DNA of 34,144 nt, taken from contig DGIF01000029.1 of the NCBI GenBank assembly GCA_002393165.1, positions 1-34,144 of the forward strand, in the 5' to 3' direction. Origin of the DNA: Candidatus Saccharibacteria bacterium UBA3829 (GTDB taxonomy: Bacteria; Patescibacteriota; Saccharimonadia; Saccharimonadales; Saccharimonadaceae). Both the position numbers and the translations under genes were made by a program. Under the pieces are notes generated by a model. It was not told the DNA's origin and did not search any database. It saw only the letters and a list, made by a program, of their open reading frames with translations. Every line of letters starts with the position of its first letter. Position 1 is the stretch's first letter. Shown here piece after piece: positions 21,615-29,697 of the stretch.

Positions 21615-23140
21615 CAAGACGTCGACGTGACAGAAGAATTTGGTATGTGCTGCTGGTGATATTTGTGGCGGTGGGCTTTTTTAGTTTCTTGACACAGCGA
21701 GGAGATAAGGCAGAAGTCGAAGCAGCATCGCTGGACAAGTTTGACGCAGGGTTGATTATCTCGGATTACCAGATGGGGAATTATCAGTCGATGACAAAGG
21801 ACGAGATTCAGCAGTTTTTGACGGCAAAGAATGGCTGCAAAAATAAAGACGCAGCGCTATATGAAAGTTTGACGGAGCGGTATAAGACGATTCATTGGCA
21901 TTTTAAAGACGGGCATTTCGTGTGTTTGTCCGAGGAAGTTTTCGGCGATGGTGTGGAATACGGCGAGGACTTGGAGGCTGGTACGGGCGAAACGGCGGCG
22001 CAGATCATTTGGCAGGCTGCGCAAGATTATAAGATTAACCCGCAGGTTTTGATTGTTCTGTTAGAAAAAGAGCAGAGCTTGATCACGGACCCGTATCCGC
22101 ATAGTGGCCAGTATCGGTCGGCGGCGGGGTATGGTTGTCCGGATACGGCGCCGTGCGCGACGGAGTATTATGGATTTAAGAATCAGGTGCGCAGGGCAGC
22201 GGCGATGTTTAGAACGGTGCTAGACGGCGGCTGGACAAACTATCCGCTGGGGAAGAACTATATCCAATACAACCCATCGCCAAGTTGTGGCGGTTCGATA
22301 GTGGAAATAAAGAACCTCGCGACGTCGGCGCTATATCGTTACACGCCGTATCAGCCAAACGCGGCGGCGCTGGCGGCTGGATACGGAACGGCGGAATGCG
22401 GCGCTTACGGAAACCGGAATTTTTATTTGTACTTTCAGGATTGGTTCGGCGGGATAACGGACGAGGGGGTGGAGGAAGTGGTAGAGTTGACCCCGAAAGA
22501 GAAAGCGACAATAGAGATTGACAAAAGGGCAAAAGAGGCAAAAGTACTAGGTAAGGCGAAAAACGGAAAGTTAAAGGAGCTGAAGGGCGGTGGATATTAT
22601 AAGGAATTTAAACACGGCTATATATATTGGACCGAAAAAACCGGAGCATGGGATATATCGGGTGGGATATTGCTCGCGTGGGATGAAGTAAAACAGGATT
22701 TTGGCTATCCAACCAGTAGCGAACAAAAGAACGCTTCTGGCATGATATACCAGACTTTTGAGAATGGTAGTATATATTGGGATGTGAAAACTGGAGCTTG
22801 GCCAATTAGAAAGTTCGCGGAAGAAAAGTGGTTGGAACTGGGTGGTTTTAACAGTAAACTTGGGAAGCTAGTGAACCATGGTTATTGTGGGCTAGCGAAA
22901 GGTGGTTGTTATCAAGCTTTCAAGACAGGGAACATTTACTGGACTGAAGCAACTGGAGCGTATGATGTTTCTGGTGGAATTTATCAGGCATACTTTGATG
23001 AGGGTACTGAATGGGGGGCGCTTGGCTATCCAACCAGTAGCGAACAAAAGAACGCTTCTGGCATGATATACCAGACTTTTGAGAATGGTAGTATATATTG
23101 GGATGTGAAAACTGGAGCCAGCGTAGAAAGTGCTGGCTAA
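21611..23140 (+). CDS. Surface protein with LGFP repeats
   Basis: 509 residues. Arg-rich start and membrane helix (about 11-28), so anchored or secreted. Residues about 45-285 form a domain with GNYQSMTKDEIQQFL, INPQVLIVLLEKEQSLI, YRSAAGYGCPD and NFYLYFQDWFGG; a similar domain precedes LGFP repeats in actinobacterial surface proteins, and its LLEKEQSLI core recalls lysozyme-like folds. Residues about 310-505 are LGFP-type repeats (LGYPTSSEQ; IYWTEATGAYDVSGGI), which are thought to bind cell-wall material. Two repeats are identical at DNA level over 97 bp. The protein stops eight residues into the next unit, in a hairpin, which suggests loss of further repeats. Confidence 0.87.
   Translation: MTRRRRDRRIWYVLLVIFVAVGFFSFLTQRGDKAEVEAASLDKFDAGLIISDYQMGNYQSMTKDEIQQFLTAKNGCKNKDAALYESLTERYKTIHWHFKDGHFVCLSEEVFGDGVEYGEDLEAGTGETAAQIIWQAAQDYKINPQVLIVLLEKEQSLITDPYPHSGQYRSAAGYGCPDTAPCATEYYGFKNQVRRAAAMFRTVLDGGWTNYPLGKNYIQYNPSPSCGGSIVEIKNLATSALYRYTPYQPNAAALAAGYGTAECGAYGNRNFYLYFQDWFGGITDEGVEEVVELTPKEKATIEIDKRAKEAKVLGKAKNGKLKELKGGGYYKEFKHGYIYWTEKTGAWDISGGILLAWDEVKQDFGYPTSSEQKNASGMIYQTFENGSIYWDVKTGAWPIRKFAEEKWLELGGFNSKLGKLVNHGYCGLAKGGCYQAFKTGNIYWTEATGAYDVSGGIYQAYFDEGTEWGALGYPTSSEQKNASGMIYQTFENGSIYWDVKTGASVESAG
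22701..22797 (+). repeat. Exact 97-bp direct repeat, copy 1
   Basis: Identical to 23022-23118, 321 bases (107 codons) downstream and in the same frame. It encodes GYPTSSEQKNASGMIYQTFE and the following NGSIYWDVKTGA. Confidence 0.97.
23022..23118 (+). repeat. Exact 97-bp direct repeat, copy 2
   Basis: Identical to 22701-22797 with no mismatch. Recombination between the copies would remove or add one 321-bp in-frame unit. Confidence 0.97.
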
Positions 23141-23151
23141 AAGATGTTTTT
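23116..23151 (+). terminator. Possible terminator at the end of the LGFP gene
   Basis: AGCCAGC (23116-23122) pairs with GCTGGCT (23132-23138) around nine bases; a five-T run follows after eight bases. The stem encodes the last residues and stop of the protein. The offset T run makes it only moderately convincing. Confidence 0.5.
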
Positions 23152-23231
23152 GTGGTAGAATTAGATAAGATAATATTGTATATGGGTAGCCGTTGGCGTG
23201 TTGTTGGGCGGCTGCATTGAGGAGCTTTAGA

Positions 23232-24593
23232 ATGAAAGTTGAGGCTGCTGGCTTAAGTAAGGAAGTCGTTAGACTTAGGAAAGAGAACAATCTTTTAAAA
23301 GATGAGAATTTTTTGCTGAAGGAGAAGTTGGGTTCAAAAAGATACAGGGCGATTGATGCCGTTGTGGACTTCATATATCGGAGTCGCAGAAACAAGTTGG
23401 CACGCCTAGAGAAGGATATCAAGGAAGTACGAAGCGGGGGATATAAAGCTAAAAGGTCGGTCAAGGTGGGGAGAGTTGATATTGTAAATATTAACTTTTA
23501 TGATTGGGATGGGAAAGAAGTTTTTAAGGGGGGTGCCGAAAGATATGTTTACGATTTAGCGTGTTTATTGAAGGATATGGGATTTAAGCCGAGAATACTG
23601 CAATGTTCAAACAAGTTTTTTAAAAAACGTTTTAACGGTGTTGAGGTTGTTGGCGTAGGTGGTGGTAGCAGGAGTAGTACGGCGGAGAATTCGACTTTAT
23701 TTAATGATTATTGTAGGGACTGTGAGTTTTTGATTGCATCGCCACTTGAGTTGGCTTGTGAGATAAAGGACATACCGGTGATCGGGATCAATCATGGGGT
23801 TAACTTTGATGGGATATGGAACGCGTTTGGCAATAATTATGCCGGTGTGCATGATGAAAGGATGTCGGCTCTTAAAAATGTTTTTAGCTGCGTTTGTGTC
23901 GATACTAACTTTATAAATTGGACAAGAACCCTGGATTATAATTTGTCTTTGAAAGAAAAATATATTCCTAACTATTTTGATGAGGAGCAGTTTAGGGTTA
24001 AAAGAACCAGAGGGCGTGGCGATCAGGTAGTTTTTGTGTATCCGAGAAGAATTTACGAGGCGCGTGGTTACGACATTACGATAGAGGCGTTTCGTAAGAT
24101 TCTGCCTAAATATGGTAAAAAAGTTAGGTTGAACTTTGTTGGTCAAGTGGATAACGAGAAGGCCTCTAGCGACTTGGAGGAGTTTATGCGGGAGTTTCCG
24201 GAGAACGTTTTTCATTTTGAATATAAAATGGAGGAAATGGCTAATGCGTATAAGGATGCGGACGTGGTGCTTATCCCGACGAAGTACTGTGAGGGGACCT
24301 CGTTGTCATGTATAGAGGGGATGGTTTCTGGTGCGGCTGTTTTGGCGACCAATGTCGGCGGGCTGCCAGATCTTGTTATAGACGGTTTTAATGGATTAAT
24401 GATTGAGCCGACGGCGGATAGTTTAAGAGATGCGGTCGAGCAGTTAATAGAGGACCCACGTCTAAGAAAAAGGCTGGCAAGTAATGGTAAAAAAGTAGCA
24501 GAAGAGGCTTTTAATAAGAAAAATTGGGAAAGAGGATGGCAGGATGAGATTCGACGAATTAGGGAATCTGCCGCGAACGGGCGTGTGATATAA
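23232..24593 (+). CDS. GT4-type glycosyltransferase with N-terminal coiled coil
   Basis: 453 residues from the ATG at 23232, which has GAGGAG upstream; an in-frame ATG 13 codons earlier lacks this. Residues about 8-35 form a coiled coil (VVRLRKENNLLKDENFLLKE), then a basic segment, then a GT-B fold: GGAERYVYDLACLLKDMGF in the N-terminal half, VYPRRIYEARGYDITIEAF, and the donor-site EX7E motif in EGTSLSCIEGMVSGAAVLAT followed by NVGGLPDLVIDG. It should transfer a sugar from an activated donor onto a surface glycan. Donor and acceptor are unknown. Its stop codon TAA lies inside the -10 box of wecB. Confidence 0.9.
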   Translation: MKVEAAGLSKEVVRLRKENNLLKDENFLLKEKLGSKRYRAIDAVVDFIYRSRRNKLARLEKDIKEVRSGGYKAKRSVKVGRVDIVNINFYDWDGKEVFKGGAERYVYDLACLLKDMGFKPRILQCSNKFFKKRFNGVEVVGVGGGSRSSTAENSTLFNDYCRDCEFLIASPLELACEIKDIPVIGINHGVNFDGIWNAFGNNYAGVHDERMSALKNVFSCVCVDTNFINWTRTLDYNLSLKEKYIPNYFDEEQFRVKRTRGRGDQVVFVYPRRIYEARGYDITIEAFRKILPKYGKKVRLNFVGQVDNEKASSDLEEFMREFPENVFHFEYKMEEMANAYKDADVVLIPTKYCEGTSLSCIEGMVSGAAVLATNVGGLPDLVIDGFNGLMIEPTADSLRDAVEQLIEDPRLRKRLASNGKKVAEEAFNKKNWERGWQDEIRRIRESAANGRVI

Positions 24594-24594
24594 T
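24589..24594 (+). promoter_or_regulatory. -10 element of wecB
   Basis: TGATATAAT extended -10; the hexamer contains the stop codon of the previous gene and ends six bases before the wecB ATG. Confidence 0.6.
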
Positions 24595-24600
24595 ATAGAT

Positions 24601-25698
24601 ATGAAAAAGAAAGTTTTATCCGTTTTTGGTACGCGGCCAGAGGCAATTAAAATGGCACCAGTAGTAAAAGAGTTGGAGTCGCGTGATGGAATTGAATCTG
24701 TAGTTTGCGTAACGGCGCAGCATCGCGGAATGCTTGATCAGGTATTGAGAGTTTTCAATATTAAACCAGACTATGATTTAGACATTATGAGGCCCGGTCA
24801 GACGTTGGCGTATATAACAGCGGCGGTTCTTCAGGGCATGGGAGAAGTGATAAGTAAGGAAAAGCCAGATATAGTGTTGGTCCACGGCGATACTACCACT
24901 TCAATGGCTGCGGCTTTAGCGGCATTTTATCAGCAAGTGCCGGTAGGGCATGTGGAGGCAGGGTTAAGAACGTATGATAAATATTCGCCGTTTCCGGAGG
25001 AGATGAATCGTCAGGTTATTGACAGGGTTGCAGATTATCTTTTCGCGCCAACGGAGACGAACAGAAAAAATCTTGAAGGAAAGCTGAATAAGGGCCAGAA
25101 GATTTTTGTAACTGGTAATACGGTGATAGATGCACTAAAAACCACAGTGTCCAAAGATTATCAAAATGATATATTGGATTGGGCAAAGGATAGTAGATTG
25201 ATTTTGGTTACGGCGCATCGTCGTGAGAATTTAGGAGAGCCGATGAGGCGGATTTTTAGGGCAATAAAAAAGTTGACTGAGGAGTTTCCGGATGTTAAGG
25301 TGATCTATCCAGTGCATTTAAATCCTAAGGTACAGGAAGCGGCGGAAGAGATTCTTGGAGATAGTGACAAAGTTAAGCTTATAAAACCGTTGGATGTTTT
25401 GGATTTTCACAATTTTATGGAAAGAGCATATTTTATTATGTCTGATAGTGGTGGGGTACAAGAAGAAGCTCCGTCGCTTGGAAAACCGGTGTTAGTGATT
25501 CGCGATACGACTGAGCGTCCAGAGGGTGTAGAAGCTGGAACTCTGAAGTTGGTAGGGACTGACTTTGATAGCGTCTATAGAGAGGCGAAGGTGTTGTTGA
25601 CCAGGTCGGACGAGTATGAGAGGATGTCCCAAGCAAAGAATCCATATGGCGATGGGTTCGCGAGTAAATATATAGTAGATGCCTTATTGGAGGGTTGA
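24601..25698 (+). CDS. wecB: UDP-N-acetylglucosamine 2-epimerase
   Basis: 365 residues, the usual length. Interconverts UDP-GlcNAc and UDP-ManNAc. Motifs: FGTRPEAIKMAPV, CVTAQHRGMLDQVL, HGDTTTSMAAALAAFY, GHVEAGLRTYDKYSPFPEEM, TAHRRENLG and SDSGGVQEEAPSLGKPVLVI then RDTTERPEG, all diagnostic of the non-hydrolysing WecB/MnaA family. It supplies ManNAc for a surface glycopolymer, such as a linkage unit or a ManNAc-containing capsule or teichoic acid. The predicted message is leaderless, but it may also be read through from the upstream glycosyltransferase. Confidence 0.96.
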   Translation: MKKKVLSVFGTRPEAIKMAPVVKELESRDGIESVVCVTAQHRGMLDQVLRVFNIKPDYDLDIMRPGQTLAYITAAVLQGMGEVISKEKPDIVLVHGDTTTSMAAALAAFYQQVPVGHVEAGLRTYDKYSPFPEEMNRQVIDRVADYLFAPTETNRKNLEGKLNKGQKIFVTGNTVIDALKTTVSKDYQNDILDWAKDSRLILVTAHRRENLGEPMRRIFRAIKKLTEEFPDVKVIYPVHLNPKVQEAAEEILGDSDKVKLIKPLDVLDFHNFMERAYFIMSDSGGVQEEAPSLGKPVLVIRDTTERPEGVEAGTLKLVGTDFDSVYREAKVLLTRSDEYERMSQAKNPYGDGFASKYIVDALLEG

Positions 25699-25705
25699 CC
25701 GCGTT

Positions 25706-27058
25706 ATGAATAGGGAGAAAGAATTAGAAAAGAGAATTGTAGAGCTCGAACACGAGAACGATATCCTAAAAAGGGAAAATAAATACTTTAAAAAGCTTAC
25801 GAGTTCAAAGCGGTTTAAGTTTGCTGAGAAGATAGCGACTGGCTATAATGGAGTGTTCCCAAAAAACACTAAACGACGTGATGTGATGGAGAAGGTTGGC
25901 GTAGCTGGTAAAAAGGTTATTGATAAGAGGCGAATTAGGAGAGAAAAGAAGATCACACAAAAAATTGAGAAACTTGTTGAGGGATATCGGAAGGTAATTG
26001 TGCTGAACAGTGTTCCGTATAATTTAAAGTTGAAGCAGCGGCCGCATCATCTTGCAGAGGAGTTTAGTAAACTGGGATATTTTGTGATCTATTTGGAATA
26101 TGATAATGTGATCGAGAGCTTTAGGCAGATAAAAAAGAATCTAATAACGGTGAATACCGAGAGATTTTTAGGTGGTTTACCAAAGTTATGTAGCGAATGT
26201 TATTTTCTGACGCCAAATAATATGCCCACTAGATATGATGTGCTAAAGAAAGAAAAGGAGTTGGGATATAGAATAATTTATGACTATCTTGACGAATTTC
26301 ATGAAGATATATCTGGCGACCTTAGTATCCAGATGGAAGTGTGGGATAAGCTTAAGGAGTTAGAGCCGGTATTATGTTTGGCGACAGCTAAAAGATTGTA
26401 TGATGAACTGAAAAAGCATATGGGTGAAGACCAAATGATCGTGATGGCGAGGAATGCTGTGGATGTAGAACACTTTGATTTTAAGAGAAATAGTAGTGCG
26501 AATGCGCCAATGGACTTGAAAGGGATTGTTGATAAAGAGAAACCAATAATTGGTTTTTACGGAGCGTTGGCGCCGTGGATTGATTTTAAGATGTTGAATA
26601 AAATAGCCGCCAAGCATGAAGAGTGGGAGTTTGTATATTTAGGCGTAGACTATAATGGTGCGGCGATAGATCTAGAAATAAGAGATAATGTACACAACTT
26701 AGGGGCAAAGAATTACGATACTCTACCCCGGTACGCAAAATATTTTGACTCGGCAATGATTCCGTTTAGGCAGGGAGAGATTGCTAAGGCCACTTCCCCC
26801 GTGAAGCTGTTTGAGTATATGGCGGCCGGGCTTCCAACTGTTTGTACGAGGGATTTGCAGGAATGCAAGGGGTATAAGTTTGTTTATATGGCTGAGGATA
26901 GTGACGAGTTTGAAAAGTATTTGGCTAGGGCGATTAAAGACCATAAAAATGTGAAAAGTCGCGAGGAGTTGCTTTCGCAGGCGAAAGAGAATACTTGGGC
27001 TAAGCGGGCACGGGTTATTGACGAGAGTTTAAGTTTGGTTAGGAAGGAGGAAAAATGA
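25706..27058 (+). CDS. TuaH-like glycosyltransferase with N-terminal coiled coil
   Basis: 450 residues from the ATG at 25706, seven bases after wecB; GGAGG is present at 25689-25693 although somewhat far away. Residues about 2-33 form a coiled coil (KELEKRIVELEHENDILKRE) followed by LTSSKRFKFAEKI, the same layout as in the first glycosyltransferase of the locus. The catalytic part has QRPHHLAEEFSKLGYFVIYL, typical of the TuaH/GT4-like group, IGFYGALAPWIDFKML, and the donor-site region ATSPVKLFEYMAAGLPTVCT. Sugar unknown. The stop overlaps the galE start (ATGA). Confidence 0.88.
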   Translation: MNREKELEKRIVELEHENDILKRENKYFKKLTSSKRFKFAEKIATGYNGVFPKNTKRRDVMEKVGVAGKKVIDKRRIRREKKITQKIEKLVEGYRKVIVLNSVPYNLKLKQRPHHLAEEFSKLGYFVIYLEYDNVIESFRQIKKNLITVNTERFLGGLPKLCSECYFLTPNNMPTRYDVLKKEKELGYRIIYDYLDEFHEDISGDLSIQMEVWDKLKELEPVLCLATAKRLYDELKKHMGEDQMIVMARNAVDVEHFDFKRNSSANAPMDLKGIVDKEKPIIGFYGALAPWIDFKMLNKIAAKHEEWEFVYLGVDYNGAAIDLEIRDNVHNLGAKNYDTLPRYAKYFDSAMIPFRQGEIAKATSPVKLFEYMAAGLPTVCTRDLQECKGYKFVYMAEDSDEFEKYLARAIKDHKNVKSREELLSQAKENTWAKRARVIDESLSLVRKEEK

Positions 27059-28065
27059 GGATATTACTAACTGGTGGAACCGGGTATATTGGTTCTCATA
27101 CGGCAGTTGAGCTTTTAAAGCTTGGTTATGACGTTGAGCTCATGGACAATCTTTTTAATAGCAAGATTACGGTACTTGATGATATCGAAAAGATTACCGG
27201 TGTTCGTCCAGCGTTCCATAAGATAGACTTGCTTGACAAGGTTGGGATGGACGAATTATTCAAGAATGGCCGGTATGATTTGGTGATTCATTTTGCTGGA
27301 CTAAAGGCAGTTGGCGAGTCTGTAAAGAAGCCACTTAAGTATTATGAGAACAATGTCGGTGGGACTATAAATCTGTTAGAGTCGATGAAAAAATATGGTG
27401 TTAAGAAGATTATATTTTCGTCCTCTGCGACAGTGTATGGCGAGCAGGGCGTAGCAGGATTAACGGAAGAAATGCAGACGGGCGTTGGCATCACAAATCC
27501 ATATGGTGAAACGAAGCATATTATCGAGGAAATATTGAAGGACGTGGCTGAAGCGGAGCCGGAGTTTGAGGCGACGATCTTGCGTTATTTTAACCCTGTT
27601 GGCGCACATGAATCTGGGCTATTAGGCGAAGATCCAAATGACATTCCGAATAATTTGATGCCGATTATTATGAAAGTTGCGATTGGCGAAATATCGGAGC
27701 TTTCGGTTTATGGTAACGATTATGATACGGTGGATGGTACTGGGATGAGAGATTATATTCATGTAGTCGATCTCGCTATGGGGCACGTGGCAGCGATTGA
27801 TCATATGAAGCCGGGCGTGTCGGTTTATAATTTGGGTACCGGTAGGGCCACGTCGGTGCTTGAAATGGTGGCGGCGTTCGAAAAGGAGAGCGGCAAGAAA
27901 CTTCCATATAAGATTGCGGAGAGGCGACCGGGTGACCTTGCGATAATATATGCAAATCCCGCAAAGGCATTGAACGAGCTGGGGTGGGAGACGAAGCTCA
28001 CAATTGAAGATGCAATGCGCGATACGATTAACTATTTGGATAAAAAGTTTAAGACCAGAGCTTGA
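27055..28065 (+). CDS. galE: UDP-glucose 4-epimerase
   Basis: 336 residues, full length. Rossmann NAD motif GGTGYIGSHTAVELL at the N-terminus, HFAGLKAVGESV, SSSATVYG, catalytic YGETK (Tyr-x3-Lys) and RYFNPVGAHESG. Makes UDP-Gal (or UDP-GalNAc) for the glycosyltransferases around it. GGAAGGAGG lies within the preceding gene at proper spacing. The 3' end overlaps the end of the convergent ABC ATPase gene by 17 bases. Confidence 0.97.
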   Translation: MRILLTGGTGYIGSHTAVELLKLGYDVELMDNLFNSKITVLDDIEKITGVRPAFHKIDLLDKVGMDELFKNGRYDLVIHFAGLKAVGESVKKPLKYYENNVGGTINLLESMKKYGVKKIIFSSSATVYGEQGVAGLTEEMQTGVGITNPYGETKHIIEEILKDVAEAEPEFEATILRYFNPVGAHESGLLGEDPNDIPNNLMPIIMKVAIGEISELSVYGNDYDTVDGTGMRDYIHVVDLAMGHVAAIDHMKPGVSVYNLGTGRATSVLEMVAAFEKESGKKLPYKIAERRPGDLAIIYANPAKALNELGWETKLTIEDAMRDTINYLDKKFKTRA

Positions 28066-28825
28066 GGTAGGCGTTGGCGACTTTGTCTGGTTTGCCGTCT
28101 TTGACGATTTTTCCGTCGTCAATAAGAATGGCGCGGGTGCAGAAGCGGCGGACATTTTCCATGGAATGGGTGACAAGGATGACAGTTTGGTGGTTGTCCT
28201 TGAGGCTTTCGAAATATTGGTTGCATTTTTGTTGGAAGGCGGCGTCGCCGACGGCGAGGACCTCGTCGAGAAGAAGAATGTTGCCGCGGGCGCGGATGGC
28301 AATGGAAAAGGCGAGGCGGACTTGCATGCCGGAAGAATAATTTTTAAGTTTTTGGTCTTGGAAATCTTCGAGCTCGGCGAATTTCCAAATATCGTCGTAC
28401 ATTTTGTCCATTTCGGCGTTAGAAAAGCCGAGCAAAGCGCCATTTAAATAAACGTTTTCGCGGCCGGTGAGTTCCGGATTGAAGCCGACGCCCAGTTCGA
28501 TGAATGGGACGAGCGTGCCGTTGATCGTAACGTTGCCCTTTTCTGGGTAATAGATGCCGGCGAGGATCTTGAGTAGAGTAGATTTGCCGGAGCCATTGCG
28601 GCCAACAATGCCGAGGAATTCGCCTTGATTTACGACAAAATCGAGGCCTTTCAAGACTTTTTGTTCGCGATAGCCTTTGATGCCGCGTAGGCGATTGAAA
28701 ATAGCTTGCTTTAAGCCGAAGGTCTGCTCGGTTGGGAGGCGGAAGCTTTTGTGGAGATTTTGCACCGTGATAGCTGGTGCGGTTGGATCAGAGATTTCAG
28801 TGCGAGTACCAATTTTGTGAGACAT
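28049..28825 (-). CDS. Polysaccharide export ABC ATPase (Wzt/TagH type)
   Basis: 258 residues. Walker A GRNGSGKSTLLKILAG, signature YSSGMQVRLAFSIAIRA, Walker B ILLLDEVLAVGD and switch VTHSM. The N-terminal lead (HKSFRLPTEQTFGLKQAIFNRLRG) and the loop TLVPFIELGVGFNPELTGRENVYL are typical of glycopolymer exporters. It lacks the C-terminal carbohydrate-binding domain of some Wzt proteins, so export should not depend on recognition of a capped chain end. Its ATG and the permease stop share one base. Confidence 0.94.
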   Translation of the reverse strand: MSHKIGTRTEISDPTAPAITVQNLHKSFRLPTEQTFGLKQAIFNRLRGIKGYREQKVLKGLDFVVNQGEFLGIVGRNGSGKSTLLKILAGIYYPEKGNVTINGTLVPFIELGVGFNPELTGRENVYLNGALLGFSNAEMDKMYDDIWKFAELEDFQDQKLKNYSSGMQVRLAFSIAIRARGNILLLDEVLAVGDAAFQQKCNQYFESLKDNHQTVILVTHSMENVRRFCTRAILIDDGKIVKDGKPDKVANAYLKLWS

Positions 28826-29634
28826 TAGACTTCCTCCGCGAAGAATTTAGATTTGCGACGGAAAACGACGGCGCCGAAAATGAGGAAGGTAACTACGAGA
28901 AGAGGCGGGATGATGGTGACAGGTGAGGCGAGATAGTTCCAGGCAGTGATAGTCTCGGTGGTAATGAGGCCGAAACGAATATCCTGGATGGCTTGAGAAA
29001 TGGGGTTCATGAGAATGATTTTCGCGGCGATTTCGGAAGTGGAGGCGACCATAGCAATGGGGTAAATGATCGGCACGGCATAAAATAGGGCTTGGACGAG
29101 AACGTCCCAAATGGAGGTGATGTCGCGGTATTTAACATTGATGGAGCCAAGAAGGAAAGCAAGCCCGAGAGAAAGAAGATAAAGTTCGAAAATAGCTGGG
29201 ATGGCCAAAAGCCAAGTGGGGCTAGGGGTAACGCCATTGATGAGAGCAAAAATGATGATAACGAGAAGGTTGATGAGCATATTGATGACCGCGGTGAGGG
29301 TAGCGGAGACAACGACGATGTATTTAGGAAAAGAGATTTTACGGAGTAAGTCGCCGCGATTAACAATGGCCTGGATGCCTTGTGAGGTGCATTCGGTGAA
29401 GAAACTCCACATGGTGGTGCCACAGAGTAGGTAGACTGGATAGTGTGGGATGTCGCCGCCGATTTTCAGGAGTTTGGCGAAGACGACATAAAGGATGGCG
29501 AACATCATGAGCGGACGAAGTAGAGCCCAAAGATAGCCCAGTACGGAGCCTTGGTAGCGGAGCTTGAAATCGGTCTTAGTGAGCTCCTTCAGAAGAATGC
29601 GGTTTCTGCGATTTAGAACGCGGGGAATAGCCAT
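28825..29634 (-). CDS. Polysaccharide export ABC permease (Wzm/TagG type)
   Basis: 269 residues with six predicted membrane helices of the ABC-2 type. Family segments: LTKTDFKLRYQGSVLGYLWALLRPL at the N-terminus, YPVYLLCGTTMWSFFTECTSQG, DLLRKISFPKYIVVVSATL, NVKYRDITSIWDVLVQALFYAVPIIYP and the cytoplasmic end RRKSKFFAEEV. With the ATPase it flips lipid-linked glycopolymer (O-antigen- or teichoic-acid-like) across the membrane. TAGAAT ends six bases before the ATG; predicted leaderless. Confidence 0.95.
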   Translation of the reverse strand: MAIPRVLNRRNRILLKELTKTDFKLRYQGSVLGYLWALLRPLMMFAILYVVFAKLLKIGGDIPHYPVYLLCGTTMWSFFTECTSQGIQAIVNRGDLLRKISFPKYIVVVSATLTAVINMLINLLVIIIFALINGVTPSPTWLLAIPAIFELYLLSLGLAFLLGSINVKYRDITSIWDVLVQALFYAVPIIYPIAMVASTSEIAAKIILMNPISQAIQDIRFGLITTETITAWNYLASPVTIIPPLLVVTFLIFGAVVFRRKSKFFAEEV

Positions 29635-29640
29635 AATGAT

Positions 29641-29646
29641 ATTCTA
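29641..29646 (-). promoter_or_regulatory. -10 element of the export permease
   Basis: The minus strand reads TGCTAGAAT (extended -10), six bases before the ATG at 29634. Same element as before tRNA-Ser(GGA). Confidence 0.55.
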
Positions 29647-29685
29647 GCATATTTCATGGAAGTTGGCGAGAGGTGGGGCGTGTGA

Positions 29686-29691
29686 TAAAAT
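29686..29691 (+). promoter_or_regulatory. -10 element of the CotH gene
   Basis: TAAAAT with an upstream TG (TGATAAAAT), six bases before the ATG at 29698. Confidence 0.5.
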
Positions 29692-29697
29692 GAAGGT

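Noticed and set aside
22209..22541. Antisense open frame in the LGFP gene
   Set aside because: It is a Pro/Arg/Ser-rich shadow opposite clear coding sequence.
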